A DNA stretch of 43,336 bases from an uncultured Trueperaceae bacterium (GTDB lineage: Bacteria > Deinococcota > Deinococci > Deinococcales > Trueperaceae). Numbering within the stretch: position 1 is the first letter of the stretch; each line of letters begins with the position of its first letter. Position numbers and translations under genes: made by a program. Below, piece after piece: positions 1-9,683 of this stretch. Under the pieces are notes generated by a model. The model was not told the DNA's origin and searched no databases. It saw only the letters and a list, made by a program, of their open reading frames with translations. Location: the NCBI GenBank assembly GCA_913057685.1, contig CAJXOA010000016.1, positions 1 to 43,336 of the forward strand, in the 5' to 3' direction.

Positions 1-1721
1 GCGGCGCCCCCCCCGAGGAGTCCGTAGCGCGCCAGCAGGTCGAGGGGTTGGTTGTGCGCGTGCGTGACCCGTTCCTGGGTCGTTCCGAACGCGCTCCACC
101 AGTCGGAGAACGTCGTCCCCTGACCGGTCAGCCCGGTCCACGGATGCGCGACGAACGCCTCCCACGCCCCCCGCCAAATCACCGCGCGCTCCGAAAGCCC
201 ACCGACGTTGAACGGGAGCGCGTCGCGGGCGAGGAACAAGGCGGCGCCGATCCCGGCGACGGTCACCACCGACGCCCACGCCAGATCCGACCGCCGAGCG
301 CCGACGAACCGGATGAGCAGGAGCACGAGTGCGCCCACCAGGAACGCCGCGGTCGCCGCGCGCCCGCCCGTCAGGAGCACGACCAGGCCGCCGCCCGCGG
401 CGGAGGCCAGGAACGGCCAGGAGGCGGTGGCGGTGAGGGCCATCCCGCCGACGGCGGCGACGGCGGCGCCGTGCCCCAACGCGTTCGCGTGGCGCGCCAG
501 AAGGCCGGGCCGCAGCGACGGCGCGACCGCCTGCGGAGCGGTTCCGTCCCACCTGACGTCGCCGACGGCGAAGGTGGTTCCGGGGGCTGGGCGCAACGTG
601 AGGGTCCAGCGAGTTCCGGGGGTGCGTGCCGCCTCCGGGACGTCGAGGCTGCGTTGCGAGGGACGTCCGGACAGGGACCACAGGGTGTGCACCGAGCCCG
701 ACGTGGTCTCGCTCCGCCACGCGAACTCCGCGTCCATCGCCTGCGGCACGAGTGGGGTCAGGGACCGGACGCCCTCCCCCGGAACGACCTCCTCCAGGGT
801 CGCGTCGCGCACGTCGAGGGTGCCTCCGGCGAAGCCGTGCAGGACCAGACGCACGGTGCGCGACGTCGCGCCCTCCGGCACGGTCCAGGTCAGCGACGCC
901 CGTCGCCACTCGGACGACGGTTCGAGCGGGGCGCACGACGCACCGCCGCCCTGCCCGAAGACCTGCAATCGAAGGCCGCGACACGTCGTGTCGGTCGGTG
1001 GGGCCGACCCACGGAGGTCGACGCTCGCGCGGAAGGTGCGCCCGCCGACCGGCTCGCGCAACGTCCGCCAACGCTGCGCGTACGGCGAGCCGCTCGGCGC
1101 GAAGTCGATGCGTGCGGCGTCCGGACCTTCGCTCGGCCGCGGATGCACCTGCACGTCGCCGCTCCACCACCAGCCCCAGCCCTCCCGACCCTCCAGGAGG
1201 TGCACGTCGACCGACACGCGGGTGGGGACGGTCGACGGTGCGGCGTCGGGGGGGACGTTCCACGTCCGTTGGCGGGTCACGTCGCTCGCCTCTCCCGCCC
1301 CCGCCGCCCGTCGGACCCAGGCGGACAGGGCGTCGTCGTCGATGCGGGTCGACCACGACCACGGGGCGGCGACGTGCACGAGCGCGAGCAGGATCGCGGA
1401 GGCGACCAGCCCGGTCGCGAGGCCCTCGGCGAGGGGCCGCCGGGGCACGGCGAACACCGTCGCCGCGACGATGGCGAGGGCGGCTTGGAGGACGCCCAGC
1501 ACCAGCGTCCGCGGGTCGCCCGCCGCGGCGGCGGCAACGGCGACGGCGACGCCGTACAGGATCCATGCCGCCACCCACGCGCGAGGAGGACGCCGGCGGG
1601 CGCCGAACGCCACCCCGAGGACGAGGGCGGCGGGGGCGAACACCGGCGCGAACGCGCCCATGGCGCGTGCGGCCCAGGCCTCGCGCCGCGCGGGGCGGCG
1701 GCTGGGGGGCCCTTCGCTCAT
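1..1721 (-). CDS. O-antigen ligase-like (Wzy_C) membrane protein, C-terminus outside the window
   Basis: An open frame runs from ATG at 1721 off the left edge (573 codons visible). Residues about 20-120 form several hydrophobic helices. Then comes a soluble stretch of roughly 250 residues, a second hydrophobic block, and the ligase-type ending: VIWRGAWEAFVAHPWTG followed by THAHNQPLDLLARYGLLG, the conserved Wzy_C region with its histidines. Family knowledge: such proteins join undecaprenyl-linked glycans to an acceptor, or polymerise them, outside the membrane. The ATG overlaps the stop of the upstream glycosyltransferase (ATGA), so it is the last visible gene of the polysaccharide operon. 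The soluble insertion is unusually large and looks like a beta-sandwich. Ligase, polymerase and protein O-glycosylase cannot be told apart from sequence alone. Confidence 0.82.
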   Translation of the reverse strand, partial: MSEGPPSRRPARREAWAARAMGAFAPVFAPAALVLGVAFGARRRPPRAWVAAWILYGVAVAVAAAAAGDPRTLVLGVLQAALAIVAATVFAVPRRPLAEGLATGLVASAILLALVHVAAPWSWSTRIDDDALSAWVRRAAGAGEASDVTRQRTWNVPPDAAPSTVPTRVSVDVHLLEGREGWGWWWSGDVQVHPRPSEGPDAARIDFAPSGSPYAQRWRTLREPVGGRTFRASVDLRGSAPPTDTTCRGLRLQVFGQGGGASCAPLEPSSEWRRASLTWTVPEGATSRTVRLVLHGFAGGTLDVRDATLEEVVPGEGVRSLTPLVPQAMDAEFAWRSETTSGSVHTLWSLSGRPSQRSLDVPEAARTPGTRWTLTLRPAPGTTFAVGDVRWDGTAPQAVAPSLRPGLLARHANALGHGAAVAAVGGMALTATASWPFLASAAGGGLVVLLTGGRAATAAFLVGALVLLLIRFVGARRSDLAWASVVTVAGIGAALFLARDALPFNVGGLSERAVIWRGAWEAFVAHPWTGLTGQGTTFSDWWSAFGTTQERVTHAHNQPLDLLARYGLLGGGA

Positions 1722-2860
1722 GTCGGGAACGTGCGCACGGCGTCGTCGACCGCCTCGCGGAACGCCGCATCGAAGCGCTCGGGACGGAACGTCCGCGCGT
1801 GCGCGTGGATGGCGTGCGGGTCGAAGTCGCCCGCGTGGCGTTCGAACCGCTCGACCGCGTCCGCGACCGCCTCCGGCGTCTGGGCGTCGAAGAACACCCC
1901 GGTCGGCTCGGACGCATCCAAGCCGCGAACGGTTTCCAGGGCGCCCCCGCGCCCGAAGGCGACGACGGGGGTGCCCGTGGCCTGCGCTTCGACCGGGGTG
2001 ATCCCGAAGTCTTCCTCGGCGGCGAACAGGAACGCGCGTGCCTCCCCCAGCGCGCGGACCAACGCGGCGTGGTCGCGATGCCCGTGGAAGACGACGTTCG
2101 GTGGGGCGCTCGCCTCGAGTTTGCCGCGGTCGGGTCCGTCCCCCACGACGTGCAACGTTCGGTCGGGCATGGCGGCGAACGCGCGGACGAGGACGTCGAC
2201 GCGCTTGTACGGCACGAGACGCGACGCCGTGACGAACGCCGAGCCCTTGGCTTCGTGCAGGGGGAACGCCGAGACGTCGACGGGGGGGTGGACGACCGTG
2301 GCGTCGCGCCGGTACGTCTTCCGAATCCGTTTCGCGATGAAGTGGGAGTTGGCGAGGAAGGCATCGACCCCGTGCGCGCTGCGCACGTCCCAGGTGCGGA
2401 GCCGGTGCAGGGACAGGCGCACCCACGCCCCCACGAGGCCCCGGTCGAGGCCACTCTCGCGCAGGTACTGATGCTGGAGGTCCCAGGCGTAGCGCATGGG
2501 GGAGTGGACGTACGACACGTGCACCTGGTTGGGACCGGTGATCACGCCCTTCGCGACGGCGTGCGAACTGGAGAGCACCAGGTCGTAGGCGGACAGGTCC
2601 AGTTGTTCGATCGCGAGCGGCATCCACGGTAGGTAGGACCGGAACCGCGTGCGGGCGAAGGGGAGGCGTTGCACGAACGTCGTCGTCGCGCGCTTCCCGG
2701 AAAGGAACGCCCGCTGGTCGTCGGGAACGAAATCCACGACCGCGAACAGGTCCGCGTCGGGGTAGAGCTGCAGGATGCGTTCGAGGACCCGCTCCGAGCC
2801 GGCGTAGCGGTCCAACCAGTCGTGGACGACGGCGACGCGCGGCGCGTCCGCCCCCCTCAC
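1718..2860 (-). CDS. Glycosyltransferase family 4 (WbaZ-like)
   Basis: 380-residue GT-B glycosyltransferase. The N-terminus VAVVHDWLDRYAGSERVLE is typical of the WbaZ/mannosyltransferase branch of GT4. The C-terminal half has the EX7E donor-binding motif (EEDFGITPVE) followed by ATGTPVVAFGRGGALETV. It should transfer a nucleotide-activated sugar to a lipid-linked glycan at the inner face of the membrane. Start is GTG at 2860; the ATG at 2874 is in another frame and hits a stop after five codons. Its stop overlaps the start of the ligase-like gene. Donor sugar and linkage cannot be read from sequence. Confidence 0.9.
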   Translation of the reverse strand: MRGADAPRVAVVHDWLDRYAGSERVLERILQLYPDADLFAVVDFVPDDQRAFLSGKRATTTFVQRLPFARTRFRSYLPWMPLAIEQLDLSAYDLVLSSSHAVAKGVITGPNQVHVSYVHSPMRYAWDLQHQYLRESGLDRGLVGAWVRLSLHRLRTWDVRSAHGVDAFLANSHFIAKRIRKTYRRDATVVHPPVDVSAFPLHEAKGSAFVTASRLVPYKRVDVLVRAFAAMPDRTLHVVGDGPDRGKLEASAPPNVVFHGHRDHAALVRALGEARAFLFAAEEDFGITPVEAQATGTPVVAFGRGGALETVRGLDASEPTGVFFDAQTPEAVADAVERFERHAGDFDPHAIHAHARTFRPERFDAAFREAVDDAVRTFPT

Positions 2861-2870
2861 GCGGGCCCCC

Positions 2871-3950
2871 TCATCGCGCGATCACGCTCCGGTAGGCGTC
2901 CAGGTAGGCGGCGGTCACGGCGTCCCGCGTGAAGTGGTTCGCGACGCGCTCGCGCGCCCGCGCGACCATGGTGGCGCGCGACGCGTCGTCGCGGACGACG
3001 CTTCGCAGCGCCTCCGCGTAGGCGGCCGGATCGTGCGTATCGACCAACACGCCCCCATCATCACCCACGACCTCCGGCATGCCGCTCACGTTCGACAACA
3101 CGACGGGAAGCCCCATTTCCATCGCCTCGATCGGCGCGATCGGGAAGCCCTCCCAGCGGGACGGAAGGAAGAACACGCCTGCGTCCCGCATCGCGGCGAG
3201 CGCGTCCGCACGGGGAAGCGCGCCCGTCACCTCGACGACGTCCCGGAGTCCCGCAGCCTCGATCGCTCGGTGGACCGCCACCTCCAACGGTCCGCCACCG
3301 ATCAGGCGGAAGCGGAACCCCTCCGCCGCGAGGCGCTCGGCGACCGCCACCACCATGTGGGGGTCCTTCTGATGGGCGAGGCGCCCCAACGTCACCACGA
3401 GGCGTGGATCGCCCTCGGCGGCGGCGGGGACGTCCGACCGGCGGATGCCGTTGTGGATCACGCGGCTTCGCGCGGTGGCGGTCAGTCCCCAGGCGCTCGC
3501 GAGGCGCGCGTCGTACGCACAGACGTGCACCGTGAGGTCGGTGCGGGCACTGGCCAGGCGCTCCGCGAGGGCCGCGGCGTGACGCGCGCCCGGCGGCTTG
3601 CGAAGGAAGTGGTACCCGCGGACGGTGTACACGCTCGGAACGGACGTGCGCCGAGGGGTCAGGGCGTACAGGAATCCGGCGCGGGCACCGTGCACGTGCA
3701 CGACGTCGGGCGCCACCGTCCCGACGGTGCGTGCGATCGCGCGCGGTAGGCGCGGATCGAACCGACTGGTGAAGAACGCCGCCTCCTCGACCGCGACGTC
3801 GGACGCGCGCGCTACGTCGGCGGCGTACGACCCGTGGTCGGTCAGGAGGGTGACGTCGTGCCCCAACGCCCGCTGATCCTCGGCGAGCGCCAGGACGTTC
3901 GTCGTCCCCCCACCGGGGCGACCGTCCGCGACCACGTGAAGGACCTTCAC
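2871..3950 (-). CDS. Glycosyltransferase family 4
   Basis: 359-residue GT-B enzyme. The N-terminus MKVLHVVADGRPGGGTTNVL is the acceptor-side Rossmann strand with its glycine loop. The C-terminal domain has VVTLGRLAHQKDP and the EX7E motif EGFPIAPIE followed by MGLPVVLSNVSGMPEVV. GTG at 3950 overlaps the stop of the polymerase gene in a GTGA junction, which fixes the start and suggests translational coupling. It probably adds one residue of the repeat unit. The acceptor and donor are unknown. Confidence 0.9.
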   Translation of the reverse strand: MKVLHVVADGRPGGGTTNVLALAEDQRALGHDVTLLTDHGSYAADVARASDVAVEEAAFFTSRFDPRLPRAIARTVGTVAPDVVHVHGARAGFLYALTPRRTSVPSVYTVRGYHFLRKPPGARHAAALAERLASARTDLTVHVCAYDARLASAWGLTATARSRVIHNGIRRSDVPAAAEGDPRLVVTLGRLAHQKDPHMVVAVAERLAAEGFRFRLIGGGPLEVAVHRAIEAAGLRDVVEVTGALPRADALAAMRDAGVFFLPSRWEGFPIAPIEAMEMGLPVVLSNVSGMPEVVGDDGGVLVDTHDPAAYAEALRSVVRDDASRATMVARARERVANHFTRDAVTAAYLDAYRSVIAR

Positions 3951-5134
3951 GACCCGCCCTCACGTGCTCGCGGCGCGACGACCGCGAGCGCCGCGATCGT
4001 CCAGTACGTGTGTTGCGTCGGGATCAACGGGAACGCCCCGTCGCTCACCATGACGAACAGGTAGGCGACCAGTCCGACCTTGGCGGCCTTGCCGACCGGG
4101 CCGTGGGCCGGCAACAGGAGCGGAAACGTCCACGCCAGGAGGAACGTCGCCAACCCGAAGACGCCGAACGACGCGAGGATCGAGGTGTAGACGATCTCCT
4201 GGATGCCGGTGAACGACGTGCGAAGCCACGCGAGCTCGAACTGGAACTGGTCGATGCGTCCCCCCAAGTCACGATCGAAGAGGAAGTCGAACGGGTTGGC
4301 TGCGAGGATGCCGGCGACGACGACGACCCCCGCCACGACCAGCGGGACCGACAGCCCGAGGCCGGCGAGCCGCGTGCGGGTCCGGCGCGCGAACACCGTG
4401 TTGACGACCTCCATGACCAACCAACCGGCCCACACGGTGCGCGACAGGGAGAACAGGAACACCAGGCGGGGCGCCCCCTGCCATACCCACCGGGCCGGAA
4501 CGTGCTGCGCGGCGAACGCGAACGCGGCGGGGAACCAGGTGAGCGCGTTGACGCCCAGGATGTTGCCGTTGTTGTACGTCGACACCATCTTGAAGATGCC
4601 ACCACGGTTGATGTTGCGCGAGTCGGCGAGGTCCAACTCCGCGCCGGTCACCGTGAGGAAGGGAACGCCGGGGAAGGCCCCGAACGCGTTCATCGCCACG
4701 AAGTGCACCAACCCCCACGCCGTCACCAGACCGAGCGCGGCGAGGACGACGCGCCGAACCGCCCGCGGAGGGGCCCAGCGAAGCACCAAACTCGTCGTGA
4801 GGAGGGCGAGGACGGGAACCAACGCGGCGCTCACCAGGAAGGAGAACGCGGACACGGCCCCATCCTGGTTGTCTCCCAACACCACCAGAATCGCGCTCGT
4901 GCCGATCCACGGCAGCAACGCCGCGAGCGTCCAAACCGTGGGGCGCGGAAGCGTCCAGCGGCGCAGTAGCAAGGTCGCGAGCGCGAGGAGGCCGGCCGCA
5001 CCCAGCAGGGCGTAGCCGGCCGTGATCGGTACGTCGCCGACGTAGAACCCCGCCTTCGGGAACGCCAGGTTCACGAACAGGCTCGCGAGGCTCACCCGCA
5101 GGGCGAGGCGGAGCAGGAGGCTGCGGCGGGGCAT
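3947..5134 (-). CDS. Wzy-like polysaccharide polymerase (multi-pass membrane protein)
   Basis: 395 residues with roughly ten hydrophobic helices and one longer external loop in the middle containing NINRGGIFKMVSTYNNGNIL, a low-similarity pattern like the periplasmic loop of Wzy and O-antigen polymerases. ATG at 5134 shares its A with the flippase stop (TGATG). The same frame stays open far upstream, but that part is antisense-like, arginine-rich sequence over the flippase gene, so the short start is preferred. Its place between flippase and transferases supports a role in polymerising the exported repeat unit. Sequence divergence in this family is extreme, so the call rests on topology and context. 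Confidence 0.72.
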   Translation of the reverse strand: MPRRSLLLRLALRVSLASLFVNLAFPKAGFYVGDVPITAGYALLGAAGLLALATLLLRRWTLPRPTVWTLAALLPWIGTSAILVVLGDNQDGAVSAFSFLVSAALVPVLALLTTSLVLRWAPPRAVRRVVLAALGLVTAWGLVHFVAMNAFGAFPGVPFLTVTGAELDLADSRNINRGGIFKMVSTYNNGNILGVNALTWFPAAFAFAAQHVPARWVWQGAPRLVFLFSLSRTVWAGWLVMEVVNTVFARRTRTRLAGLGLSVPLVVAGVVVVAGILAANPFDFLFDRDLGGRIDQFQFELAWLRTSFTGIQEIVYTSILASFGVFGLATFLLAWTFPLLLPAHGPVGKAAKVGLVAYLFVMVSDGAFPLIPTQHTYWTIAALAVVAPRAREGGS

Positions 5135-6435
5135 CAGAGGGCTGCCGTTCGGCGTGCGCCATGGGTGAAGGCCCCCATGGCGATGAGGAGGACGAGGTTG
5201 AAGGCGGCCCCGACCAGCGCGTACGCGGCGATGGCGGCGACGTCGCCGACCTGCGTGCCGACGACCAGGAGCGCCCCGACGCGGAGGACGAGGAGCAGCG
5301 CGTCGTACGTCATCAACCAGCGTTGCTTGCGCAGGACCTGCGTCATGACGATGGCGGGCGCGTTCATGGACCCGATCCACATCCCGACGGCCAGCCACTG
5401 GGCGTAGATGCCGCTCGCCTCCCACTGTGCGCCCAGCACGAAGGCGAACAGGGGCGGGCCGAACGCCATGACGAGGAGGAACGGGATCGTCACGACGGCC
5501 GCGAACCCGAGCACGGCGCGCAGGTACAGCGTGAACACGTCCCCATCTTCGCGTTGGGCGGTGCGGACGCGTGCGAGGAACGCCTCCTTGAACGTGCCGC
5601 TGAGCAGGTTGACGGGGAGGACCAGGACGCGGTGCGCCAACAGGTACCAGCCGACGTACGTCGGGCCGAACAGGGCGGCGAGGACGAGCGCCGGAACGTT
5701 CTGCGACACCGAGTTCAGGAGCGCCTGCGGCGCACCGAAGCGGACGAAATCCAGGTACTCGAGGGCGACGTCGCGCATGGCGACGAGGGAGACGTGACGT
5801 CGCAACGCGGGAACGGTCGTCCTCCACGAGCGCAGAGCGAGCGACGTCGAGCCGACCGCCTGTCCGGTCACGTGGCCGCCGACGAGCCCGACGACGCCTG
5901 CGGGGAGGAGGCCCAACAGGCCTTGCAGGGAGACCGTCGTCAGGGTGCGCGTGATGCGCGCGCCGGCCAGGACGCCGAACCGTTCGTCGCGAATCGATTG
6001 GTACGTGAACGCCTGGAAGAGGCCGATCAACGCCACGGAGACGGGGATCCAGGGGATCCACGGCGCGATCGCCGGGTCGTTCACGAAGGCGACGAGAGGG
6101 CCTTCGAAGGTGAGGAGGAGGGCGGTCGCGAGGCTGGCGACGGCGGCGATCGCGACGAGGTTGACGGCCAGCAGGTTCGCGGCGACCGACGGCTCGTCGG
6201 GCAGCGCGAGGGTCAGTTCGAGGCGCGCACCGGCGACCACCCCGAGGATCGCCGCGATGCTGAGGAAGACGCCGAACGTCCCGAAGTCCGCGGCGCTGTA
6301 CAGGCGTGTGAGCAGCGGTGCGGCGAGCAGCGATGCGGCTTGCGCGATCGCGGTCCCGGACATCAGGACGGTCAGGTGGCGCAGGAAGGCGCGGTCCCGC
6401 CAGGCGGTCCGCAGGCGTGCGACGGCGGCGTTCAC
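5134..6435 (-). CDS. Wzx-type polysaccharide flippase (MATE/MOP superfamily)
   Basis: 433 residues, twelve or more hydrophobic helices. The N-terminal part HLTVLMSGTAIAQAASLLAAPLLTRLYSAADFGTFG (residues about 15-50) matches the first helices of Wzx/RfbX flippases (A.PlltRlys..dfG.f). Later landmarks are FVRFGAPQALLNSVSQNVP and LSGTFKEAFLAR. It should move lipid-linked repeat units across the membrane. GTG at 6435 overlaps the stop of the upstream glycosyltransferase (GTGA). The frame is open further upstream, but that sequence is an antisense shadow of the transferase. Confidence 0.88.
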   Translation of the reverse strand: MNAAVARLRTAWRDRAFLRHLTVLMSGTAIAQAASLLAAPLLTRLYSAADFGTFGVFLSIAAILGVVAGARLELTLALPDEPSVAANLLAVNLVAIAAVASLATALLLTFEGPLVAFVNDPAIAPWIPWIPVSVALIGLFQAFTYQSIRDERFGVLAGARITRTLTTVSLQGLLGLLPAGVVGLVGGHVTGQAVGSTSLALRSWRTTVPALRRHVSLVAMRDVALEYLDFVRFGAPQALLNSVSQNVPALVLAALFGPTYVGWYLLAHRVLVLPVNLLSGTFKEAFLARVRTAQREDGDVFTLYLRAVLGFAAVVTIPFLLVMAFGPPLFAFVLGAQWEASGIYAQWLAVGMWIGSMNAPAIVMTQVLRKQRWLMTYDALLLVLRVGALLVVGTQVGDVAAIAAYALVGAAFNLVLLIAMGAFTHGARRTAAL

Positions 6436-7655
6436 GAGGTCGGTCCGTCCGCGGGTGTGGCGCGCTCGGTGGGGGCGGGCGTCGCCCCTTCGGGTGTGAG
6501 GAGGCCTTCGTACCGGCGGACGACGTTCGCTGCGCGTTGGTCGTGGACCGCATGCCGGAGGGGACCGGGGTCGGGTGGTGCGTCGAGCGTCCGCTCGATC
6601 GCCGCCGCGAGTGCGGGCGCGTCGTCGACCGGCACGAGGGCCCCGAGGTCGCCACCCCGCAGCAGCTCCCGTGGTCCGTGCGGGCAGTCGGTCGCCACGA
6701 CCGGCACGCCGAGCGCCAGCGCTTCGCTCACGACGTTCGGGGCGCCCTCCCACCGCGACGCGAGGACGAACGCGTGCGCGACGCGCAGGTGGGGGTACGG
6801 GTTCGCGACGAAGCCCGGCATCCACACGCGGTCGCCGACCCCGAGACGCTCGGCGCGGGCGCGGAGGGCGTCGCGGTCCTCGCCCTCCCCGAGGATGCTG
6901 AGGGTCGCAGCCCGCCGGTGCGCGAGGTCCGCGAAGGCGTCGATCAGGACGTCGAACCCCTTCTGTTCGGTCAGGCGACCGATGGCGACGAGTCGCGCCG
7001 CGCGCTCGCCGTTCCCGAATGGGGGGGCGGGGGACGCGGGCGCCGCGGCGCGTGACTCGATGCCGGCGACGTCGACGGGGTTGGGGATGACCTCGACCCG
7101 GTCGCGGGGGAGGCCGGTCACGTCGGCCAGGTCGGAGGCCGACCCGGCCGAGTTGGCGACGACGTGCGTAGCGGCCGGGTAGAGGGCGCGCATCAACCGT
7201 CGGTACGCCGCGAGCTTGGGCGATCCTCGCCGCCGAAGGGGCGCGCTGAGCGTGTTCGCCTCCCGTAGGACGAGGACCCGCGGGGACCCGGCGAGCGAGC
7301 GCGCTGCGACCGCGGCGAGGTTGGCGTTGCGCAGGGTGGCCAGGAGGGCGTCGGGCCGCCGGCGCCGCAGGTACCGCGCGAGGGGCAGGACCGCCGCCAG
7401 CATGTTGGTTGCGTGCAGCTCGACGATGCGGACGTCGGGGGCGACCTCACCGACGAGCGGTCCCTGGGCCGTTCCGACGACCAGCTCGACGTCGTGCCCT
7501 AGCTCGGCGAGCCCGCCCGCCAGCGTGACCATGACGCGTTCGGCTCCGCCGCCCGTCAGCGTCGGTAGGAACAGCGCGAGGGTCCGCGTCGTTGGGGGGG
7601 CGGGATGCGGGTCGCGTGCCGGGTGGGGTTGCGACTCCGCGTCGACGGCGTGCAC
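6432..7655 (-). CDS. Glycosyltransferase family 4
   Basis: 407 residues. TLALFLPTLTGGGAERVMV near residue 25 is the GT4 N-terminal loop. RLVAIGRLTEQKGFDVLIDA and EGAPNVVSEALALGVPVVATD mark the donor-binding half with EX7E. The first 22 residues are polar and proline-rich. A TACGAT box lies six bases before the GTG at 7655, inside the 70-base gap after rfbA, so this gene probably begins a second transcript for the export and assembly genes. Donor specificity is not visible. Confidence 0.9.
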   Translation of the reverse strand: MHAVDAESQPHPARDPHPAPPTTRTLALFLPTLTGGGAERVMVTLAGGLAELGHDVELVVGTAQGPLVGEVAPDVRIVELHATNMLAAVLPLARYLRRRRPDALLATLRNANLAAVAARSLAGSPRVLVLREANTLSAPLRRRGSPKLAAYRRLMRALYPAATHVVANSAGSASDLADVTGLPRDRVEVIPNPVDVAGIESRAAAPASPAPPFGNGERAARLVAIGRLTEQKGFDVLIDAFADLAHRRAATLSILGEGEDRDALRARAERLGVGDRVWMPGFVANPYPHLRVAHAFVLASRWEGAPNVVSEALALGVPVVATDCPHGPRELLRGGDLGALVPVDDAPALAAAIERTLDAPPDPGPLRHAVHDQRAANVVRRYEGLLTPEGATPAPTERATPADGPTS

Positions 7656-7661
7656 GGGCGC

Positions 7662-7667
7662 ATCGTA
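7662..7667 (-). promoter_or_regulatory. TACGAT -10 box before the GT4 gene at 7655
   Basis: TACGAT on the minus strand, six bases before GTG 7655, in the 70-base gap after rfbA. It would start a separate transcript for the downstream glycosyltransferase, flippase and polymerase genes. Confidence 0.55.
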
Positions 7668-7725
7668 CCGGGCGCGGTGGGTCGACGCCGAAGCGTCGCC
7701 GTGGGAACGGTTCGAGAGCAGGGCG

Positions 7726-8601
7726 TCAGGTGCCGGCGGAATCCAGGAGCGAGCGCAGGTACGCCCCGTACGCGTTCTTCGCCATCGCGTCCGCCGCCCG
7801 CGCGAGCGCCGCGTCGTCGATCCAGCCGTTGCGCCAGGCGACCTCCTCGGGGGCGGCGATCTTGATGCCCTGCCGCGCCTCGAGGGTCTGCACGAAGGTG
7901 GCGGCCTGCAGCATCGCGTCGGGCGTGCCGGTGTCGAGCCAGGCGGTGCCGCGCCCGAGGGTGTCGACGTGCAGGTCGCCGCGCGCCAGGTAGGCGCGGT
8001 TGACGTCGGTGATCTCCAGTTCCCCGCGGGGGGAGGGCGTGACCCCCTTGGCGATCTCGGTGACGTCGGCGTCGTAGAAGTACAGGCCGGTGACGGCGTA
8101 GCGGCTGGTGGGGTGGGCGGGTTTCTCCTGGATGTCGGTGGCGACGCCGTCGGCGCCGAAGTCGACGACGCCGTAGCGTTCGGGGTCCTGCACGGCGTAC
8201 GCGAAGATCCGTGCGCCGCGCGTGAGGGTGGCGGCGTCGCGGAGCTTGCCGGTGAGGCCGTAGCCGTGGAACAGGTTGTCGCCGAGGATCAGGGCGGCGG
8301 GGGCGCCGGCGAGGAAGCGTTCGCCGATGAGGAACGCCTGCGCGAGGCCCTCGGGGCGGGGTTGTTCGGCGTAGTGGAGGGCGACGCCCCACTGCGTTCC
8401 GTCGCCGAGCAACTGCTCGAAGCGGGGGCGTTCCTCGGGCGTGGTGATGATCAGGATCTCGCGGAGGCCCGCGAGCATGAGGGTGGTGAGGGGGTAGTAG
8501 ATCATCGGCTTGTCGTACACGGGCAGCAGTTGTTTGCTGACCGCGTGCGTCATCGGGTGGAGGCGGGTGCCGCTGCCGCCGGCGAGGACGATGCCCTTCA
8601 C
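7726..8601 (-). CDS. rfbA: Glucose-1-phosphate thymidylyltransferase (RmlA/RfbA)
   Basis: 291 residues, the usual length. [18 protein letters not shown] carries the nucleotidyltransferase signature GGx[33 protein letters not shown] and [16 protein letters not shown] are conserved in RmlA. It makes dTDP-glucose from dTTP and glucose-1-phosphate, the first step to dTDP-L-rhamnose, and is usually feedback-inhibited by that product. GTG at 8601 overlaps the rfbB stop. All four rhamnose genes are adjacent here, so rhamnose or another dTDP-deoxysugar is a likely component of the surface glycan. Confidence 0.96.
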   Translation of the reverse strand: MKGIVLAGGSGTRLHPMTHAVSKQLLPVYDKPMIYYPLTTLMLAGLREILIITTPEERPRFEQLLGDGTQWGVALHYAEQPRPEGLAQAFLIGERFLAGAPAALILGDNLFHGYGLTGKLRDAATLTRGARIFAYAVQDPERYGVVDFGADGVATDIQEKPAHPTSRYAVTGLYFYDADVTEIAKGVTPSPRGELEITDVNRAYLARGDLHVDTLGRGTAWLDTGTPDAMLQAATFVQTLEARQGIKIAAPEEVAWRNGWIDDAALARAADAMAKNAYGAYLRSLLDSAGT

Positions 8602-9683
8602 GGCGTCCCCCGTCCGGTCTCCGGGCCGGCCTGGGGCCCGAGGCCCTGCCGCTCCAGGTCGTACCCGCCGCGGACCGCGTCGACCCACGCGGGGTGGGTC
8701 CGGTACCAGTCGACGGTGGTGCGCAGGCCCTCCTCGAAGGCGACGGTGGGGCGCCAGCCGAGGTCGGTTTCCGCGCGGGTGGGGTCGACCGCGTAGCGGA
8801 CGTCGTGCCCGGGGCGGTCGGGGACGTGCTCGATCCGGTTCGCGTGGGGGGCGCCGTCCGGGTGGGCGTCGTCGAGGAGGCGGCAGACCTGCTGCACCAC
8901 CTCGAGGTTGCGGCGTTCGTTGCGGCCCCCGAACAGGTACGTCGCGCCGGGGGTGCCGCGCTCCAGCGCGGCGACGAGCCCGCGGGCGTGGTCGTCGACG
9001 TACAGCCAGTCGCGCACCTGGTCGCCCGCCCCGTAGATGGGGAGCGACGCGCCCCGCGCGCCGCGCAGGACGATCGTGGGGAGGAGCTTCTCGGGGAACT
9101 GGCGGGGGCCGTAGTTGTTGCTGCAGTTCGTGACGATGACCGGCAGGCCGTACGTGTGGAACCAGGCGCGCGCCAGGTGGTCGGAGGCGGCCTTGGAGGC
9201 GGCGTAGGGGCTGCGGGGGGCGTAGGGCGTGCCCTCGTGGAACGCGGGCGCGTCCGGGGCGAGGCTGCCGAACACCTCGTCGGTGGAGACGTGCACGAAG
9301 CGCACGTCGTCGCGCATGCCGTGGTCGGTCGTCCAGGCGGCGCGCGCGGCCTCGAGGAGGGTGAAGGTCCCGTCGACGTTCGTGCGCAGGAAGGCGGCGG
9401 GCCCGTCGATGCTGCGGTCGACGTGGCTCTCCGCGGCGAGGTGCAGGACGGCGTCGGGGGCGTGCGTCCGGAAGGCGTCCGCGACGGCGGCGGCGTCGGT
9501 CACGTCGGCGTGCACGAAGGTGTGGCGGGGGTCGTCCAGGACGCCCTCGAGGGAGGCGAGGTGGCCGGCGTACGTCAGGGCGTCGAGGGTGACGACGTGG
9601 TGGTCGGTGGCGGCGAGCAGGTGGCGGACGACGGCGGACCCGATGAAGCCCGCGCCGCCGGTCACGAGGACGGTGCGGCTCAC
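8598..9683 (-). CDS. rfbB: dTDP-glucose 4,6-dehydratase (RmlB/RfbB)
   Basis: 361-residue extended SDR enzyme. GGAGFIG at residues 9-15 binds NAD. STDEVFG supplies the dehydratase Asp-Glu pair, and YAASKA is the catalytic Yxxx[18 protein letters not shown] is diagnostic for RmlB. It converts dTDP-glucose to dTDP-4-keto-6-deoxyglucose. The GTG start at 9683 overlaps the rfbC stop (GTGA). The C-terminus runs on after [21 protein letters not shown] with a short Gly/Pro tail. Confidence 0.96.
   Translation of the reverse strand: MSRTVLVTGGAGFIGSAVVRHLLAATDHHVVTLDALTYAGHLASLEGVLDDPRHTFVHADVTDAAAVADAFRTHAPDAVLHLAAESHVDRSIDGPAAFLRTNVDGTFTLLEAARAAWTTDHGMRDDVRFVHVSTDEVFGSLAPDAPAFHEGTPYAPRSPYAASKAASDHLARAWFHTYGLPVIVTNCSNNYGPRQFPEKLLPTIVLRGARGASLPIYGAGDQVRDWLYVDDHARGLVAALERGTPGATYLFGGRNERRNLEVVQQVCRLLDDAHPDGAPHANRIEHVPDRPGHDVRYAVDPTRAETDLGWRPTVAFEEGLRTTVDWYRTHPAWVDAVRGGYDLERQGLGPQAGPETGRGTP

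Noticed and set aside
48-2471. Long plus-strand open frame over the glycosyltransferase and ligase-like genes
   Set aside because: Arg/Gly/Pro-rich translation with no motifs; it is the antisense shadow of two well-supported minus-strand genes.
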